Assembly (NCBI RefSeq): GCF_029867415.1 | Contig: NW_026706241.1 | Span: forward strand, 1-64,000 | Length of the DNA: 64,000 nucleotides | Direction of reading: 5' to 3' | Source of the DNA: Vicia villosa | Taxonomy: Eukaryota > Streptophyta > Magnoliopsida > Fabales > Fabaceae | Shown here: piece after piece, positions 1 through 10,757 of the stretch | Numbering within the stretch: the stretch's first letter is position 1 | How the letters are laid out: each line of letters opens with the position of its first letter | Made by a program: the position numbers and the translations under genes | Notes under the pieces: generated by a model | Told to the model about the DNA's origin: nothing | The model's input: only the letters and a program-made list of their open reading frames with translations | Databases searched by the model: none

Positions 1-631
1 GATGATTATCTGCATAAGTAGACATCTTCCTGGCATACATCACAAGATGGCTTTGTGGACAAGAACTTCCTTTGTATTTCTCAAAGTCAGGGACCTTGAA
101 CTTAGCTGGTATTTGTACACTGGGAACCAAACATAGCTCCTGGGCATTCTTTCCAAACAAATCTTTGCCACGGATAGCTTTAACTTCCAGTTGAATCTTG
201 TTAAACTGCTCTTGGAGATCTCCCACAAGATTACGCTGATTTGTGCTATCACCCTGATCATGATAAATCTCATTGCCATCATAAGGAACAGTGTGAACCG
301 TAGGGGTCGGAACCGTCATAGTGGGTTGAGAAATTATAGCGGAAACCTGTACCAAAGCTGTTTGAACCCCAGAGAAATTATAGCGGAAACCTGTACCAAA
401 GCTGAAAGGCGGGCCCCAACCTTCTGGCATGGAGAAGGATGGAATACCGAATGCAACTGTAGAAACTGGAGTAGTGACTTCAGATGTTACCGCTGCTTGA
501 CTGTTGGGTGGTGGCGGCTGATTCTGTGCGGCCATTAAGGAGTCAACCAGAGTAGTGAGACTTTCCAACTTTTCCTGAAGGGTGGTTACCGTACCACGGA
601 GCTCAATATTCTCTTGTTCAGAGTGTTCCAT
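1..631 (-). CDS. Ogre gag polyprotein, N-terminal part (cut by window edge)
   Basis: The minus-strand frame is open from an ATG at 631 to the window edge, about 210 codons, starting MEHSEQENIELRG. The first ~40 residues look like a short coiled coil and are followed by a Pro/Gln/Thr/Val-rich linker. At the edge comes the start of the Retrotrans_gag capsid region: FKVPDFEKYKGSSCP, then HLVMYARKMSTYADNH. That block is typical of Ty3/gypsy Tat/Ogre capsids in legumes. It follows ORF1 by about 330 nt in the same orientation. A 29-nt stretch (about 326-354 and 367-395) is present twice in the linker, a small internal duplication that keeps the frame. The C-terminal capsid, zinc knuckle and pol lie outside the window. 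Confidence 0.85.
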   Translation of the reverse strand, partial: MEHSEQENIELRGTVTTLQEKLESLTTLVDSLMAAQNQPPPPNSQAAVTSEVTTPVSTVAFGIPSFSMPEGWGPPFSFGTGFRYNFSGVQTALVQVSAIISQPTMTVPTPTVHTVPYDGNEIYHDQGDSTNQRNLVGDLQEQFNKIQLEVKAIRGKDLFGKNAQELCLVPSVQIPAKFKVPDFEKYKGSSCPQSHLVMYARKMSTYADNH

Positions 632-963
632 TACTCTTCTTCTGTTCGAACGAGTATTGTATCTGTGATCTGATTGCGAGCGCGGTCGAGAAACTTTGAG
701 ACGCGACAGCTTGACGATCTATTGGAGAAAGATCCAAAAGATAAGACTCTATACAACAGACTTGATATGCAGAATGATGTATGCAAAAAGAAATTTATGA
801 TTTTTCCAAACATTTTTAAGATTATTTCCTTGCAAACATTGGAACATAAACAAATCTTTTATTCATTCATTATATTATTTTTTTTGCAATAATGGGAAAT
901 GTTACAACATTGGAGCGTAGCTCCTTACAAAAGCAAATGATAAATAAAAAAGCTAAACAAATC
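632..963 (-). other. Ogre spacer between ORF1 and gag
   Basis: AT-rich, no supportable coding sequence. It separates the stop of ORF1 from the gag start; Ogre elements normally have such a spacer. Confidence 0.6.
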
Positions 964-2499
964 CTAAACATCTTCATCAGATGAAGAACCAAATGCATTG
1001 TGCAGCTTGAGCTTCATGATTTCTTTCCCATAGTAAGCTTTCAACTCGGCCTTTTCAGCTCTCAGTTTGTCGACAACATTCTTCCAATCATCAGGAGTCG
1101 GAGCGTTGCTTGTCGAGGCTTCAAGATTCTTCTTGCTTTCTTTGATGTATCTTCTGATTGCGGCATCTTTCCGACGAATCTTCTCATCTTTGCTCATGAG
1201 CCATCCATCTTGATAATAGAGAGTTTCTTCGTGATCTTTCACTCTTTTCTTCAACTTTCTATTTTCCTCATCAGTTTTACGAAACTTTTCTTCCCAAGCG
1301 TCTTTTTCTAACCTCATCTTGGCTAAAATCTCTTGGTATTCTTCCGTAGTGTCAATGGGAATGTTGGGTAGTTGAGACACCACAGGGGACATGGGTTTTT
1401 CATAATCATAAGGCATTTGAAACTCCTTTGCTCTTTTCTTTACCCAGCAGGTATAGGCGTTTGTAGCAATGCAATTTCTTTCCCCACCTTTTTCTTTTCT
1501 TCGGACGTCGTACCAAGCTCTCACCATTCTTGTCTTCAACCTTTGAGGATCTTCCCCTTCTCGGTAAAAGTAGCATTCCACTGTGAGACCAATTGGTTTA
1601 ACTGAATTTGCATACCCGAGTTGTCGTCGGGCTAGGACCGGATTATAGTTAATTCCTCCTTGTGTGCCAATGAGAGGTACGTTGGCGAACTCCCCACAAC
1701 TATCAATGGTTTCTGTACCACAGCGAGCCAAGGTATACCAATGAATATCATTATTAGCAAGAGACATAAGTCTTCGAGGCCAACGTAAGCCTTCTCGGTT
1801 TTCCGTGAAAATAGGGGACTTAGGTAAGTGTGAAACAATCCATTTGTACAAAAGAGGTGCACAACATACAATGAGTCCACCGCCTTGGCGATTCCTATGA
1901 TGGATAGAGAAATACGTGTCACCAAGCAAAGTCGGAACAGGATTTCCAATCAGAAAGATCTTTATGGCGTTGATATCAACAAAGTCGTTGACGTTGGGAA
2001 ACAGAACCAACCCATAAATGAGCAAGGCTAATACAGCTTCAAAAGCTATCATGCTACCAGTGTCAATGAAATCAAAGGCTTTCTTTATTAGAAACTGCGA
2101 AGTCAAACCCGGAAAATTTCCTTTGGTAGTCCAATTACTTTCTATTTCAGATTTCTTCAAGTGGATACTTGCTGCAATGGCTGGTGATTTAGGAATGGCT
2201 TCCAAACCATTGAAAGGTATTTTGTCAGACACAGGAATACCCAAAAGATCGGCGTATTCTTCCAAGGTTGGTACCAACTGATAGTCTGGAAAGGTAAAAC
2301 AACGGTAGACGGGATCATAAAACTGAACCAGAGTTTTGAGAAGTCCTTCATCAACATGAGTGTTCAAGATAGGCAAAAGCTTTCCATGGCTTTTCCTAAA
2401 ATCAGAAGGATTTTGTACAGAAGATGCTAACTCTTTCAGCCTTTCCACATTAGGCGTTTTGAAATCATACTTTTTGGTATGCCTTTTTACCCACTCCAT
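964..2499 (-). CDS. Ogre ORF1, plant-mobile-domain-like protein of unknown function
   Basis: Intact 511-residue ORF starting MEWVKRHTKKYDF. Residues ~45-330 resemble the plant mobile domain (aminotransferase-like) superfamily. The clearest part is the segment FTFPDYQLVPTLEEYADLLG near residue 70. Hydrophobic stretches follow around residues 150-185 (VLALLIYGLVLF) and the motif VCCAPLLYKWI. The last ~130 residues are charged and heptad-like, probably a coiled coil, with a Ser/Glu/Asp tail. Ogre elements are known for an extra ORF upstream of gag; its role is not established. No stop or frameshift is visible, so the copy may still encode protein. It is not a host gene, because primer site, LTR and gag flank it in the right order. 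Confidence 0.82.
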   Translation of the reverse strand: MEWVKRHTKKYDFKTPNVERLKELASSVQNPSDFRKSHGKLLPILNTHVDEGLLKTLVQFYDPVYRCFTFPDYQLVPTLEEYADLLGIPVSDKIPFNGLEAIPKSPAIAASIHLKKSEIESNWTTKGNFPGLTSQFLIKKAFDFIDTGSMIAFEAVLALLIYGLVLFPNVNDFVDINAIKIFLIGNPVPTLLGDTYFSIHHRNRQGGGLIVCCAPLLYKWIVSHLPKSPIFTENREGLRWPRRLMSLANNDIHWYTLARCGTETIDSCGEFANVPLIGTQGGINYNPVLARRQLGYANSVKPIGLTVECYFYREGEDPQRLKTRMVRAWYDVRRKEKGGERNCIATNAYTCWVKKRAKEFQMPYDYEKPMSPVVSQLPNIPIDTTEEYQEILAKMRLEKDAWEEKFRKTDEENRKLKKRVKDHEETLYYQDGWLMSKDEKIRRKDAAIRRYIKESKKNLEASTSNAPTPDDWKNVVDKLRAEKAELKAYYGKEIMKLKLHNAFGSSSDEDV

Positions 2500-3311
2500 A
2501 ACTTAATCCTATAATGTTTGCAAAGAAAACTCTCTAAAATTTTTGGAAAAATCATGTTTTTATGGAAAAAGATGGGTTTTTTTTAATGAATGTATGAATG
2601 CATGGATGCGTGGATGCCACATATTCAAACATGGTAAAGCAAACATGGTAGTTCAAACATGGTAACGCAAACATGGTACTACAAACATGGTAATTCAAAC
2701 ATAGTACACATAGGTTTAAAGGTCCAGCGTCACGAGCATGAGGTCAGAGAACCAAATATGGGATAGTACTAGGGTTTATCACCTGCAAAACATGTTCTAC
2801 TGATACGTCAGAGTCTACATTTTTCTTTCGGATATTACCGGCTTGCACAACTGAACTTGTGAGCTAGAAATATTCTCAAGAAAAACTCGTCTGAGTGTGG
2901 TTCTCCGCATGACAACTATCCAAGTCTTCACCTGGATCGTTTCTGCACCACGTCCTAATAAGGCCAGGATGGGTTGGGGTTCTACAGCCAACTCAGCTTC
3001 TACAGTTCAATGAAAGCAATAATGTCTTCGCAACTGAACTTGCTAAACATATACTACAAACAAAGAACCTCCACTGAGCGGAAGGATTCTCATGCTGACT
3101 TTTTAAGGACTGAACTCCTTGTATGCCATACATGACTATACCCTCCACCTAATTCTTATGTGTACTTAATCCGGGTTAGGATTTGTCCATAATGTATCAC
3201 TTGTAACAGAATCACACCAGTAACAGAACCAAGGAAACACACATGTAACAAGAATAAAATAAAACATAACAAATAGAAATAACCCCTTCTTTGGAAACAA
3301 TAAAAAGATGA
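2500..3311 (-). other. Ogre 5' leader
   Basis: Untranslated leader between the primer site and ORF1. At about 2630-2703 there is a short tandem array, roughly six copies of a 14-16-nt unit containing CAAACATGGTA. I see no coding sequence. Confidence 0.65.
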
Positions 3312-3330
3312 GTCCCCAGTGAAGTCGCCA
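3312..3330 (-). other. Primer binding site of the Ogre (Arg-tRNA type)
   Basis: Minus strand reads TGGCGACTTCACTGGGGAC, the Ogre-type site complementary to the 3' end of tRNA-Arg. It lies 6 nt inside the LTR end (…CGCGACA at 3337), which fixes the LTR inner border. Confidence 0.85.
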
Positions 3331-4021
3331 TTTTTCTGTCGCGGGCGAAAAATCGTTTTTGTGTTCCTCTTTTTATGGGATGAGACACCTGATGCCTTCT
3401 TTGGGCTCGAGTGCTCAAAAAAATGATTTTTCTTTGTTTCGACCAAACTTTTTATTGTTTCCAAAGTAGGAAAAGGAAAAAAGCTGCAATAACCTAAAAA
3501 GTGGGGGAGAGATTCCGGGTAAGAGGGTTGGTTATACGAAGGGAAGGTATTAGCACCCAACGTATCTATAGTACTCTATAGGTTTCTTTGTTTTGTTTAT
3601 TCCATTCTTGTTGTGGTGGAGGTTCTTGTGAAAAAAGATGGGACCTAAGGTGTTTGTTTGATTATGCTCGCAAAGATCATCGCGATCCTCTGCATACATA
3701 TCCCTTAGAGGGAATCAGAGCATCTGTAGCTCGGGGTCTACGGGTGCTAAGGTTTGAATGGTTTTTTTTGTTTTGTTTTGCTCGCCAAGGATCGACCTTG
3801 TGCCTACGTATTCTCAAAGGGATGTTGAGAAAGTCAGAGCAATCGTAGTTCCCACTTATGCTAGTGGAAGCAAAGGAAAATAGACAAATGTCGTCTAAAT
3901 GCTAGATGTATCTAATCTATATCATCACATACATCTGTTTGATTTTGTTTAAAAATCTTTTCATTATAAGCCCGGGGCCATGCCACTTAGGGTGCTTAGA
4001 ATGATAAAGATATTTTTGTTT

Positions 4022-4235
4022 GTTTAACCAGCCTTGTGGCAAAAGTTTTAATGAAGTCAGCCTTGTGACAAAAACTTTGATTAATCAGCCAGCCTTGTGG
4101 CAAAAGTTTCAATGAAGTCAGCCTTGTGACAAAAACTTTGATTAATCATCCAGTACGGTGGTAAAACAGTTTGATTGATTAGCCAGCCTTGTGGCAAAAA
4201 AGTTTGATTGATTGATTGATTGATTGTTTGTGATG
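4022..4235. repeat. Degenerate tandem repeat in Ogre LTR
   Basis: Alternating short units AGCCTTGTGGCAAAAGTTT and AGCCTTGTGACAAAAACTTT, about 4-5 copies, followed by a GATT run at 4203-4227. Confidence 0.75.
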
Positions 4236-4317
4236 ATATATAAGAGATACTCCTAGCATAGAGATGAAAAATGTCTAATCTCCTAGGGTATTTTGATTTG
4301 GATATTGGGGATGCTTA

Positions 4318-4600
4318 TAAGAAGCCCGTGGGTCCTTGTACGAAGCCCAAGAGGAGGCTATCCGAGGGTCCTTGCATTGTAAGCCCAAGAGGAGGCTATG
4401 GGAGGGGCAATCCAGGGTCCTTGCATTGTAAGCCCAAGAGGAGGCTATGGGAGGGTCACTCGTTTGTACAAAGCCCAAGGGGAGGCATGGTATAGTTGGT
4501 TTGAGCTCTTAGAGCGATTTCACCGGGAAACCATACTCTATGTCCTAACCTAAACTAGTGGAGATTCTTTGCACGAAGCCCAATAGGAGGCTATGGGGAA
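4318..4600. repeat. Tandem repeat in Ogre LTR, GAAGCCCAAGAGGAGGCTAT unit
   Basis: At least five imperfect copies of AAGCCCAAGAGGAGGCTAT, with spacers of variable length that include GGGTCCTTGCATTGTA. Several copies are GC-rich, unlike the surrounding LTR. Confidence 0.75.
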
Positions 4601-5682
4601 CCTAGTGTTGTACTAAGTTGAATAAGCATATAACACAATCACAAGTATGAACAAGTATGAACAAACATTAACAAGTACATGAACAACTATGAACAGTTAT
4701 ACATATATGACAAAGTGTGTGTACATAATGGAGTTTATGAAGGAAATATACCTGTAAGCATGATCCATTTGTATACACAGGGCTCGGGACTCACACTCGG
4801 GGAGAGGTCCGCTTGAGTTTATTCAAAACTATGTAAACAGGTATTCACAAAAGGGCTTGGGACTTATACCTACATGGAGGCCCATGGTATTTTTTTGGGA
4901 AGATTTAAAGAAACCTTCGTTTTTGGTTTGTCATTCAAAGTTAAAAAACACATTGATTGAGATATGTACAAAAGGCGTACAATGAAATACCTAATTTCAT
5001 GTACTTGAGTGGGTATGTACGAAAGGGGCTTGGGACTTATACCTACGTGGAGGCCCGTGTTTTATTTACAAAACATGGTTGATCGTTTTATTTACAGTCG
5101 CGTTGTTTGAAAAACGGTTTGAAAGTTTGTTCTGAAAGAAAGTTTATTTATTTTGAATAAAAAGACTGTGTAAAAAGAAAAAGGAGTGGGTCTTATACTC
5201 TCTAATATTCGAGAGGCCCCACATCGTTTTGAAAATCAATTGATTAATTAAAAGATTTAATCAAAAGTTTCAAAAAGAAATGGTTCATTGTTTTTGAAAA
5301 GAACCGCGATCGCTCGTTTTAAAACGATTTGAATTTTGAAAGAAGTCAATTTAATCAAAAGATCATCCTCAATTAACACTTAGATGATTAGGGTTTGTTC
5401 AAAAAATATTTACAAGTGATTTAAGTTTAAAGATTAAGTGAAAAACAATATTTAAAAGTATTAGAAAACACTTAAAAATATGTTATTTTAAACTTAATTA
5501 AAAATGTATTAAACAAATATATTTTTGTGATTTTTTTTGATATTCATAAAATACATATATAAAATAATAAGTGTGTAAAAAATGAAGAAAAAATAAGTTA
5601 AATTGAATGGTTAAATTAATGGTTGAAGTTGTGTAAAAAATCAAAGAAAATAGGTGATAAAAAGAAGGGTTTGGTCCCATAG

Positions 5683-5737
5683 GGACTTGAACTCGTGACC
5701 TTGAGGTCACTACTCAAAACAAAAGCCAACTGAGCCA
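5683..5737 (-). other. tRNA-like internal Pol III promoter boxes in Ogre LTR
   Basis: Minus strand has an A-box-like TGGCTCAGTTGG (5726-5737) and a B-box-like GAGTTCAAGTCC (5683-5694) about 31 nt apart, the spacing of a tRNA gene. Between them is a perfect hairpin GTGACCTCAAGGTCAC. The T stem does not pair well, so this is not a working tRNA gene. It could be a tRNA-derived remnant or a SINE head taken into the LTR. Confidence 0.5.
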
Positions 5738-8277
5738 CGCTCGTGGCTTGTTAGTAATACGCGCTGGGTACAATATATTTTCAAACTGAATTTTAAAACT
5801 CATGAACCAAAAAAACGCGCCAAGAACACAATCCCATTTTGAATTTGAATTTTCTGAAAACTGAACCAAATTGATCAAGTGAAGGGTCTAACTCACTCGT
5901 TTTTTCATAAGGATCATGATGGTGCCCTCATAATTCATTTATTTTTGCTCTAAGGTGATCAATTTTCTGATGAACACGAAGAACCCTAATTCTGAGATTG
6001 ATCATGAAATCGTGTATGATTGATGAATTGTGAAATTGATTGAGGGTTAATGATCAGTGATAGTGCAGAAACAAGATAGCAACTCAATTTTTCATTTATG
6101 ATGCATGTATGTATGAGTTTGAAGTTCAAGTAGCTTACCTTCAAAAACGGCCAAACTGGAAATTGAAATCGTGCCTGGAGGTGTTACAGATGTTGTTTCT
6201 TGATCTGGACAGCATCAATGGACCTTATGGAACATGTTTGAATGCTTGGAACAGTTTGAATTCACCTGAGCTAAGCTATGGAACCTGAACTGCAGTTGCT
6301 TCAAGTATGAATCGAATTTGAAGATGGAGATGTTACAGGTCATATGTGAGTGTTTGGATCATTCATATGAAGTATATGGAAGGTGTTAGAAGTGTTATTT
6401 TGGAAAGAAATGATCTTGAATGGATTTTGGCATGATAAGGCTTAGATTATGCATATTTGAGAAGTGAGGTAGTGATTTTGAGTTTGAGATGTTTTTGGAG
6501 TGTGTGAGTGGATCAAACACATCCCATATGATGTTTGTGGTTTGTGGGAAGCATCACTTTGGTCAGAAATTCAAAGGTTTAGAGGTTGAGCATTTTACCT
6601 CTTTGAAACTTAAGAAACTTGCATTCTAAGAAAGAAAGAGAAAGCCTATAATTTGTGTGACTTTGGTGTGATTTTGAATGGAGTTTGGACCTCTATTTAT
6701 AGGCCAAAGAGTCTGAACTCAGAGCTTTGCAACTTGATCAAAGTTTGATGATTTGGCTTAAGAGATAAAAAGGAATCTTTTACATTTAATGCAAAATGGT
6801 TAAAGTGACCAAACCATGGTTAAACTTCAAGCTTCTTATCCTCTTCCATTCTGATCTTCTAATCAGAAAATATCTTCAATTATTGTCTTGATGCATCATT
6901 ACTTGCATTATTTGGCAATTTGGTTCATAATTTTGCAAAAATGGCTTGAAATTTCAAGTGAAATGGTCACTAATGTCAAAATTCAAAACCATAGCTACAC
7001 TCCATATTTTTTCATGCTCTTGGACATTTTGGAAAGCTCATGTTACATACTTCAAAACTCTAGTTGAAAGTTTCTTCAAGATCTTTAAGGAAGTGGGTGA
7101 AAAAGATCCATGAACTTTGAGAAAAATGAAGTTTCAAGTGAATTTTTCAAAAGATGCCAACTTTGAAGCTCCATATCTCTTAAATGGTTGATCTTATGGA
7201 AAAAATTTATATGTGTCAAAGTTGTTTATTGGATCAAAATCTACAACTTTCATGTTGGAAGTTTTTTTCAGTTTGTAGGTGAAATTTTGAGAAATTCCCT
7301 TTCAAAGTTTGGAAAAAACCATGAAAAAACACTTAGAAATTTTTCTAAGTATGGAAAGTCAAACTTTTGACTTTTTGATTCTTGATTGATTTTCTTGATT
7401 TTTCTTGATCAAATGACTTCTCATATCATATATTGATGATTTAAAACTTCAAAAGTCATGGTTGACCAAAATTCCCCAAAAGTCAATGGTGATCTTGTAC
7501 AGTTGACTTTTTCAGACGAATCGCGTTTCTGGAGATTTCAAATGAAACAGGCTATCCTCATCAAATGAATAGTATGAATGGATCACATTGAAGCATTAGA
7601 GGATATTGAGCCATGGTTTGAGTTGTGACACCATGTCCTGATTAAAAAGTCAGTTGTTCAGTGAATTAGGTCAAAAAAACCCTAATTGTCGACCTGATGA
7701 AATTGATGACTGTGGATCTTGAATTGAGATGCAATTTCCATGGGATATTGTCATAGGGATTATTTGAGGATGATTGAAACCTTTGATTGACTTCCTGGGG
7801 GTTTTTATGGTTTCCCAAATGTGATCCCTGATTTCAGTCCCTGATAGTTCAAAACCCTGATCTGAGGATTTGTCTGATCAATCTTTGTGTAGGAGATGTT
7901 ATGAGCCAATGGATTAGGTCAAAATGATGCACTTGAGGTCTTGAGGTCATGTCCCAAGTCATTAGGTCAAATTCTGAGCAAAAGTCAGGAGTATGCTGTC
8001 TTCAGTCAAAACCCTAATTCAGTCGATTCAAAGCTCTTGAGTTTGTTGAAATGAATTTCTGAGGACCAAATGTTGATTGTTGATGAAGATAGTTCTTTTG
8101 AGATGAAGGGAGAACAAAACCCTAATTGATTGTTACTTGTACTGATGAGTGATTTCCTGATTAAATCCTGCTGAGTCACAAGTAACAAACACAAGCTATG
8201 CAGTTTGTTAGAGATGCAAATGATGCATATGCAGATGATATGAGGTGGTATCTTAGGTCAAAAATTGGGGTATGACA

Positions 8278-10737
8278 CTAACCACATCAATTAATATTAA
8301 CAATTAAAATAATAATGGGGAAAGGGAAATTGAAACCAGCGGGGAGAAGGGAAATTGAAACCAGCGAGATAATAATGCTATAGGTCTAACACAAGTAATA
8401 ATTAAGATCAGGGTTTAGGGTTACCGACTATTCGAAGCTTTGGCATTTGGCAAACCCTGAAAGGTGGAAAAAATAGGAATCAAAAGTAGGGTGAGTGCAT
8501 TATCAGTCCAAATGTCAATTAGGGTTAACCCTAATTTAATAAATAAAAATAACATCAAATAAACAAATATTTAAAATAAATAAAAATGACATCAAATAAA
8601 CAAATATTTAAAATAGAAAGGAGCACTTAGCTTTTGATTTGATCTGATATGGTTGGCTGTCGGAGGTGGAATTCTGTTGCTAACCCTGAAAAAATTTGAC
8701 AAAGACAAAGGAAAGAAAGTGAGTGTAGGAAGAGTCCATTGACTTTTGAGGATGAAACCCTAATAACATTTTATAAGGCAAACACAGGTTTAAATAAAAT
8801 AATAGGGTCGGGACTTAGCTTCGTAATAGGCGAGGCGCATAGTCGGAAGATGTCTGATGATAACCCTAAAAAAAATGCATAAAGGAAATATTTTAGTGTA
8901 GAAATGATCTCGTAACCCCTGATTAGGGCACAAGTTAGCCATGGTTAATAGAATAAAATAATTGAAATAATACCAAAGTTATGGAGAAAAATCGAAAGTT
9001 TGAACCAATATATTAACCAAATAATTATTGGATGTAATCCTAATTATTTAATTGATAAAAGAGTTTATTTGAGAATAATAACGAATTTTAAATAATAATA
9101 ATAATAAAACAATTGTGAATAAAATTGTAGAAAGTCGAACTTTCGATAAATAAATAATTATGATTTTATTATAATAGATAAATTATTTGTATAAAAAATA
9201 AAAAATAAGAAAACTATAATAATAAAAGAGAGGAAAAAAAGAAATAAAAAAAAGTATTTATGTAAAATAAAACAATAATAAACTTAGCTTTTTCGTTTTT
9301 GATCTGGTGTGGTTAATTGGTGATGGTATATGGTGTGCATGCCCTCTTTAAACCATCGATCAGCTTCAACTTGAGATCCAAAGGCTGGCATGTGAAGGAG
9401 CATATTGAGCCTATATGAGTGAGGAACACAGGATTCGTAGCTAGCAATTTTAGAAAAAATTATTGTCATGGGAGGGATTTGAACCCATGACCCTTCAATT
9501 CACGTTAGACGCCTCCCTTCTCCGCTAAGCCATTTATCATTCGCTGTTGTTAACTTGGAACACGATCTATATGAACAATCAGGTGATGTTAATAATTTTA
9601 AAAAAAAAATAGCGCCCAGTACTGTTCATCGTCACTTTCGTGACGCCTCCTCTGGTTCAGCCATGGTGAAATCTGCAGAAACATGATATAAATATACAAA
9701 CATAACCCAGATCAATTATAACCGTTCTTGTGAATCCAACGGTGCCCTCAATTTGGCCGATAACTGTTCCTAGACAGAGTTCCCAACTTCAAGAACCTGG
9801 AACCCAAAACTCAAATCGAAGCATTCAAACACGTTGCAATCATAATGAATAACCATAATATACAATCAAAATCGATTAATTATGCATGAATTACAAAAAA
9901 AACGATCTTGAAGATGGTGAAGCAAACCGCGGCTTAGGAGTAACGATTCCTGAGGATTCAGGCTTGGAAACCGATTTGAATTGCTTCAATGCTCCCCTAG
10001 ATTTCGTTCTTATGATCAGAAGTCTTTGAATCCTCCAATAAATTGCAAAACGATTTTGAAAATTTTCTGAAAAAAGGTTGAAGTTTTGTTCGAGTTTCTG
10101 TCTACCCAATCGTTATTTTTTCTGGCTTTGAGAATATCAGCTATTTATGAGAGATTGGTTTAGGTTAACAAAACTGAACCAAATCCATATGATTTCTATG
10201 ATTGAGATTTGATTTGAGATTCATATCAAATTTTGATGTTTTGGTCTCAAATTTTCACACGATTCATTGCTGTCCAAGGCCAAATCTTTAGCTTCTAGAA
10301 ACACTTGAAATAACATTTATGATTTATTCAATATTAAAAGTGAAATAAAACTCGTAAAAATAAAATAATGGAGTTAAGGCTTCCCTTAGAGTCATGGGCT
10401 TTCTTGGAGGCAAGATTGGGCTTCTTCTTTTTGTACCTAAACACATTAGTAAGAGCAAACAAACAATACATTTAAAAAATGATAAAATATTAGTATAATG
10501 AATTAAAATGGTTTAATAGTTTTAATTTTAAATTCAATTTAAATTAAGATTGAATTAAATATTAAACCCATAAACCACGATAATTAGTGAAATAAAACTA
10601 GAGCCATTAAATCATACATTGGAATAAAAAGTGCGTAAAATGAACGTATGCATGAATAAATGCACAGTTACGCCAATAATATGCGAAGCATAAACCCGTA
10701 AAAATAAAATCAGGAGGGCAAATTTTGGGGTATGACA
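8278..10737 (-). repeat. 3' LTR of the pol-less Ogre-related element (partial)
   Basis: In element orientation it starts TGTCATACCCCAAAATTTGC (right end at 10737), preceded by a purine tract (10738-10757). It matches 17467-19783 over about 2.3 kb and is cut at 8278 by the Ogre insertion. It contains a tRNA-like A/B box pair (9475-9532). Short ORFs inside (for example 9891-10109 minus) also occur in the other LTR and have no recognisable product. Confidence 0.85.
9475..9532 (-). other. tRNA-like Pol III boxes in LTR (left copy)
   Basis: Minus strand has A-box-like TGGCTTAGCGGA (9521-9532) and B-box-like GGGTTCAAATCC (9475-9486). The pair is conserved in the other LTR at 18661-18718. The stems do not support an intact tRNA. 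Confidence 0.5.
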
Positions 10738-10757
10738 GCTGCCCCTGTTCAATCTTC
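10738..10757 (-). other. Polypurine tract
   Basis: Minus strand reads GATTGAACAGGGGCAGC directly before the LTR start TGTCATACCCC, as expected for plus-strand priming. Confidence 0.7.

Larger units (their letters stand above)
1..8277 (-). mobile_element. Ogre-type Ty3/gypsy retrotransposon, 5' half
   Basis: The element runs right to left: 5' LTR (3337-8277), primer binding site (3312-3330), leader, ORF1 (964-2499), then gag (1-631), which leaves the window. A very long LTR, an Arg-tRNA-type primer site and an extra ORF ahead of gag are the known marks of the Ogre lineage of legumes. Protease, RT, RNase H, integrase and the 3' LTR must lie outside the window. The LTR outer end (8277) abuts sequence matching the interior of another element's LTR (see 8278-10737), so this Ogre inserted into that LTR. 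The far target-site duplication cannot be seen. Confidence 0.9.
3337..8277 (-). repeat. 5' LTR of the Ogre (4.94 kb)
   Basis: In element orientation it starts TGTCATACCCCAATTTTTG (right end at 8277) and ends CGCGACA (3337), with the primer site just beyond. The size fits the ~5-kb LTRs known for pea Ogre. It contains two tandem arrays (4022-4235 and 4318-4600) and a tRNA-like Pol III box pair (5683-5737). A second LTR of the same family starts at 62586. Landmarks such as CTACAACTTTCATGTTGG (7242-) recur there in reverse complement. No protein-coding sequence is supported inside. Confidence 0.85.

Noticed and set aside
191..538. 115-codon plus ORF at the left edge
   Set aside because: Antisense shadow of the Ogre gag frame, which has clear capsid motifs.
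5668..5745. tRNA gene in the Ogre LTR
   Set aside because: A and B boxes are present but acceptor and T stems do not pair, so it is reported only as tRNA-like.
7188..7370. 60-codon ORF in the Ogre LTR
   Set aside because: Low-complexity LTR sequence and no conserved product; the family copy at 62586-64000 does not support it.
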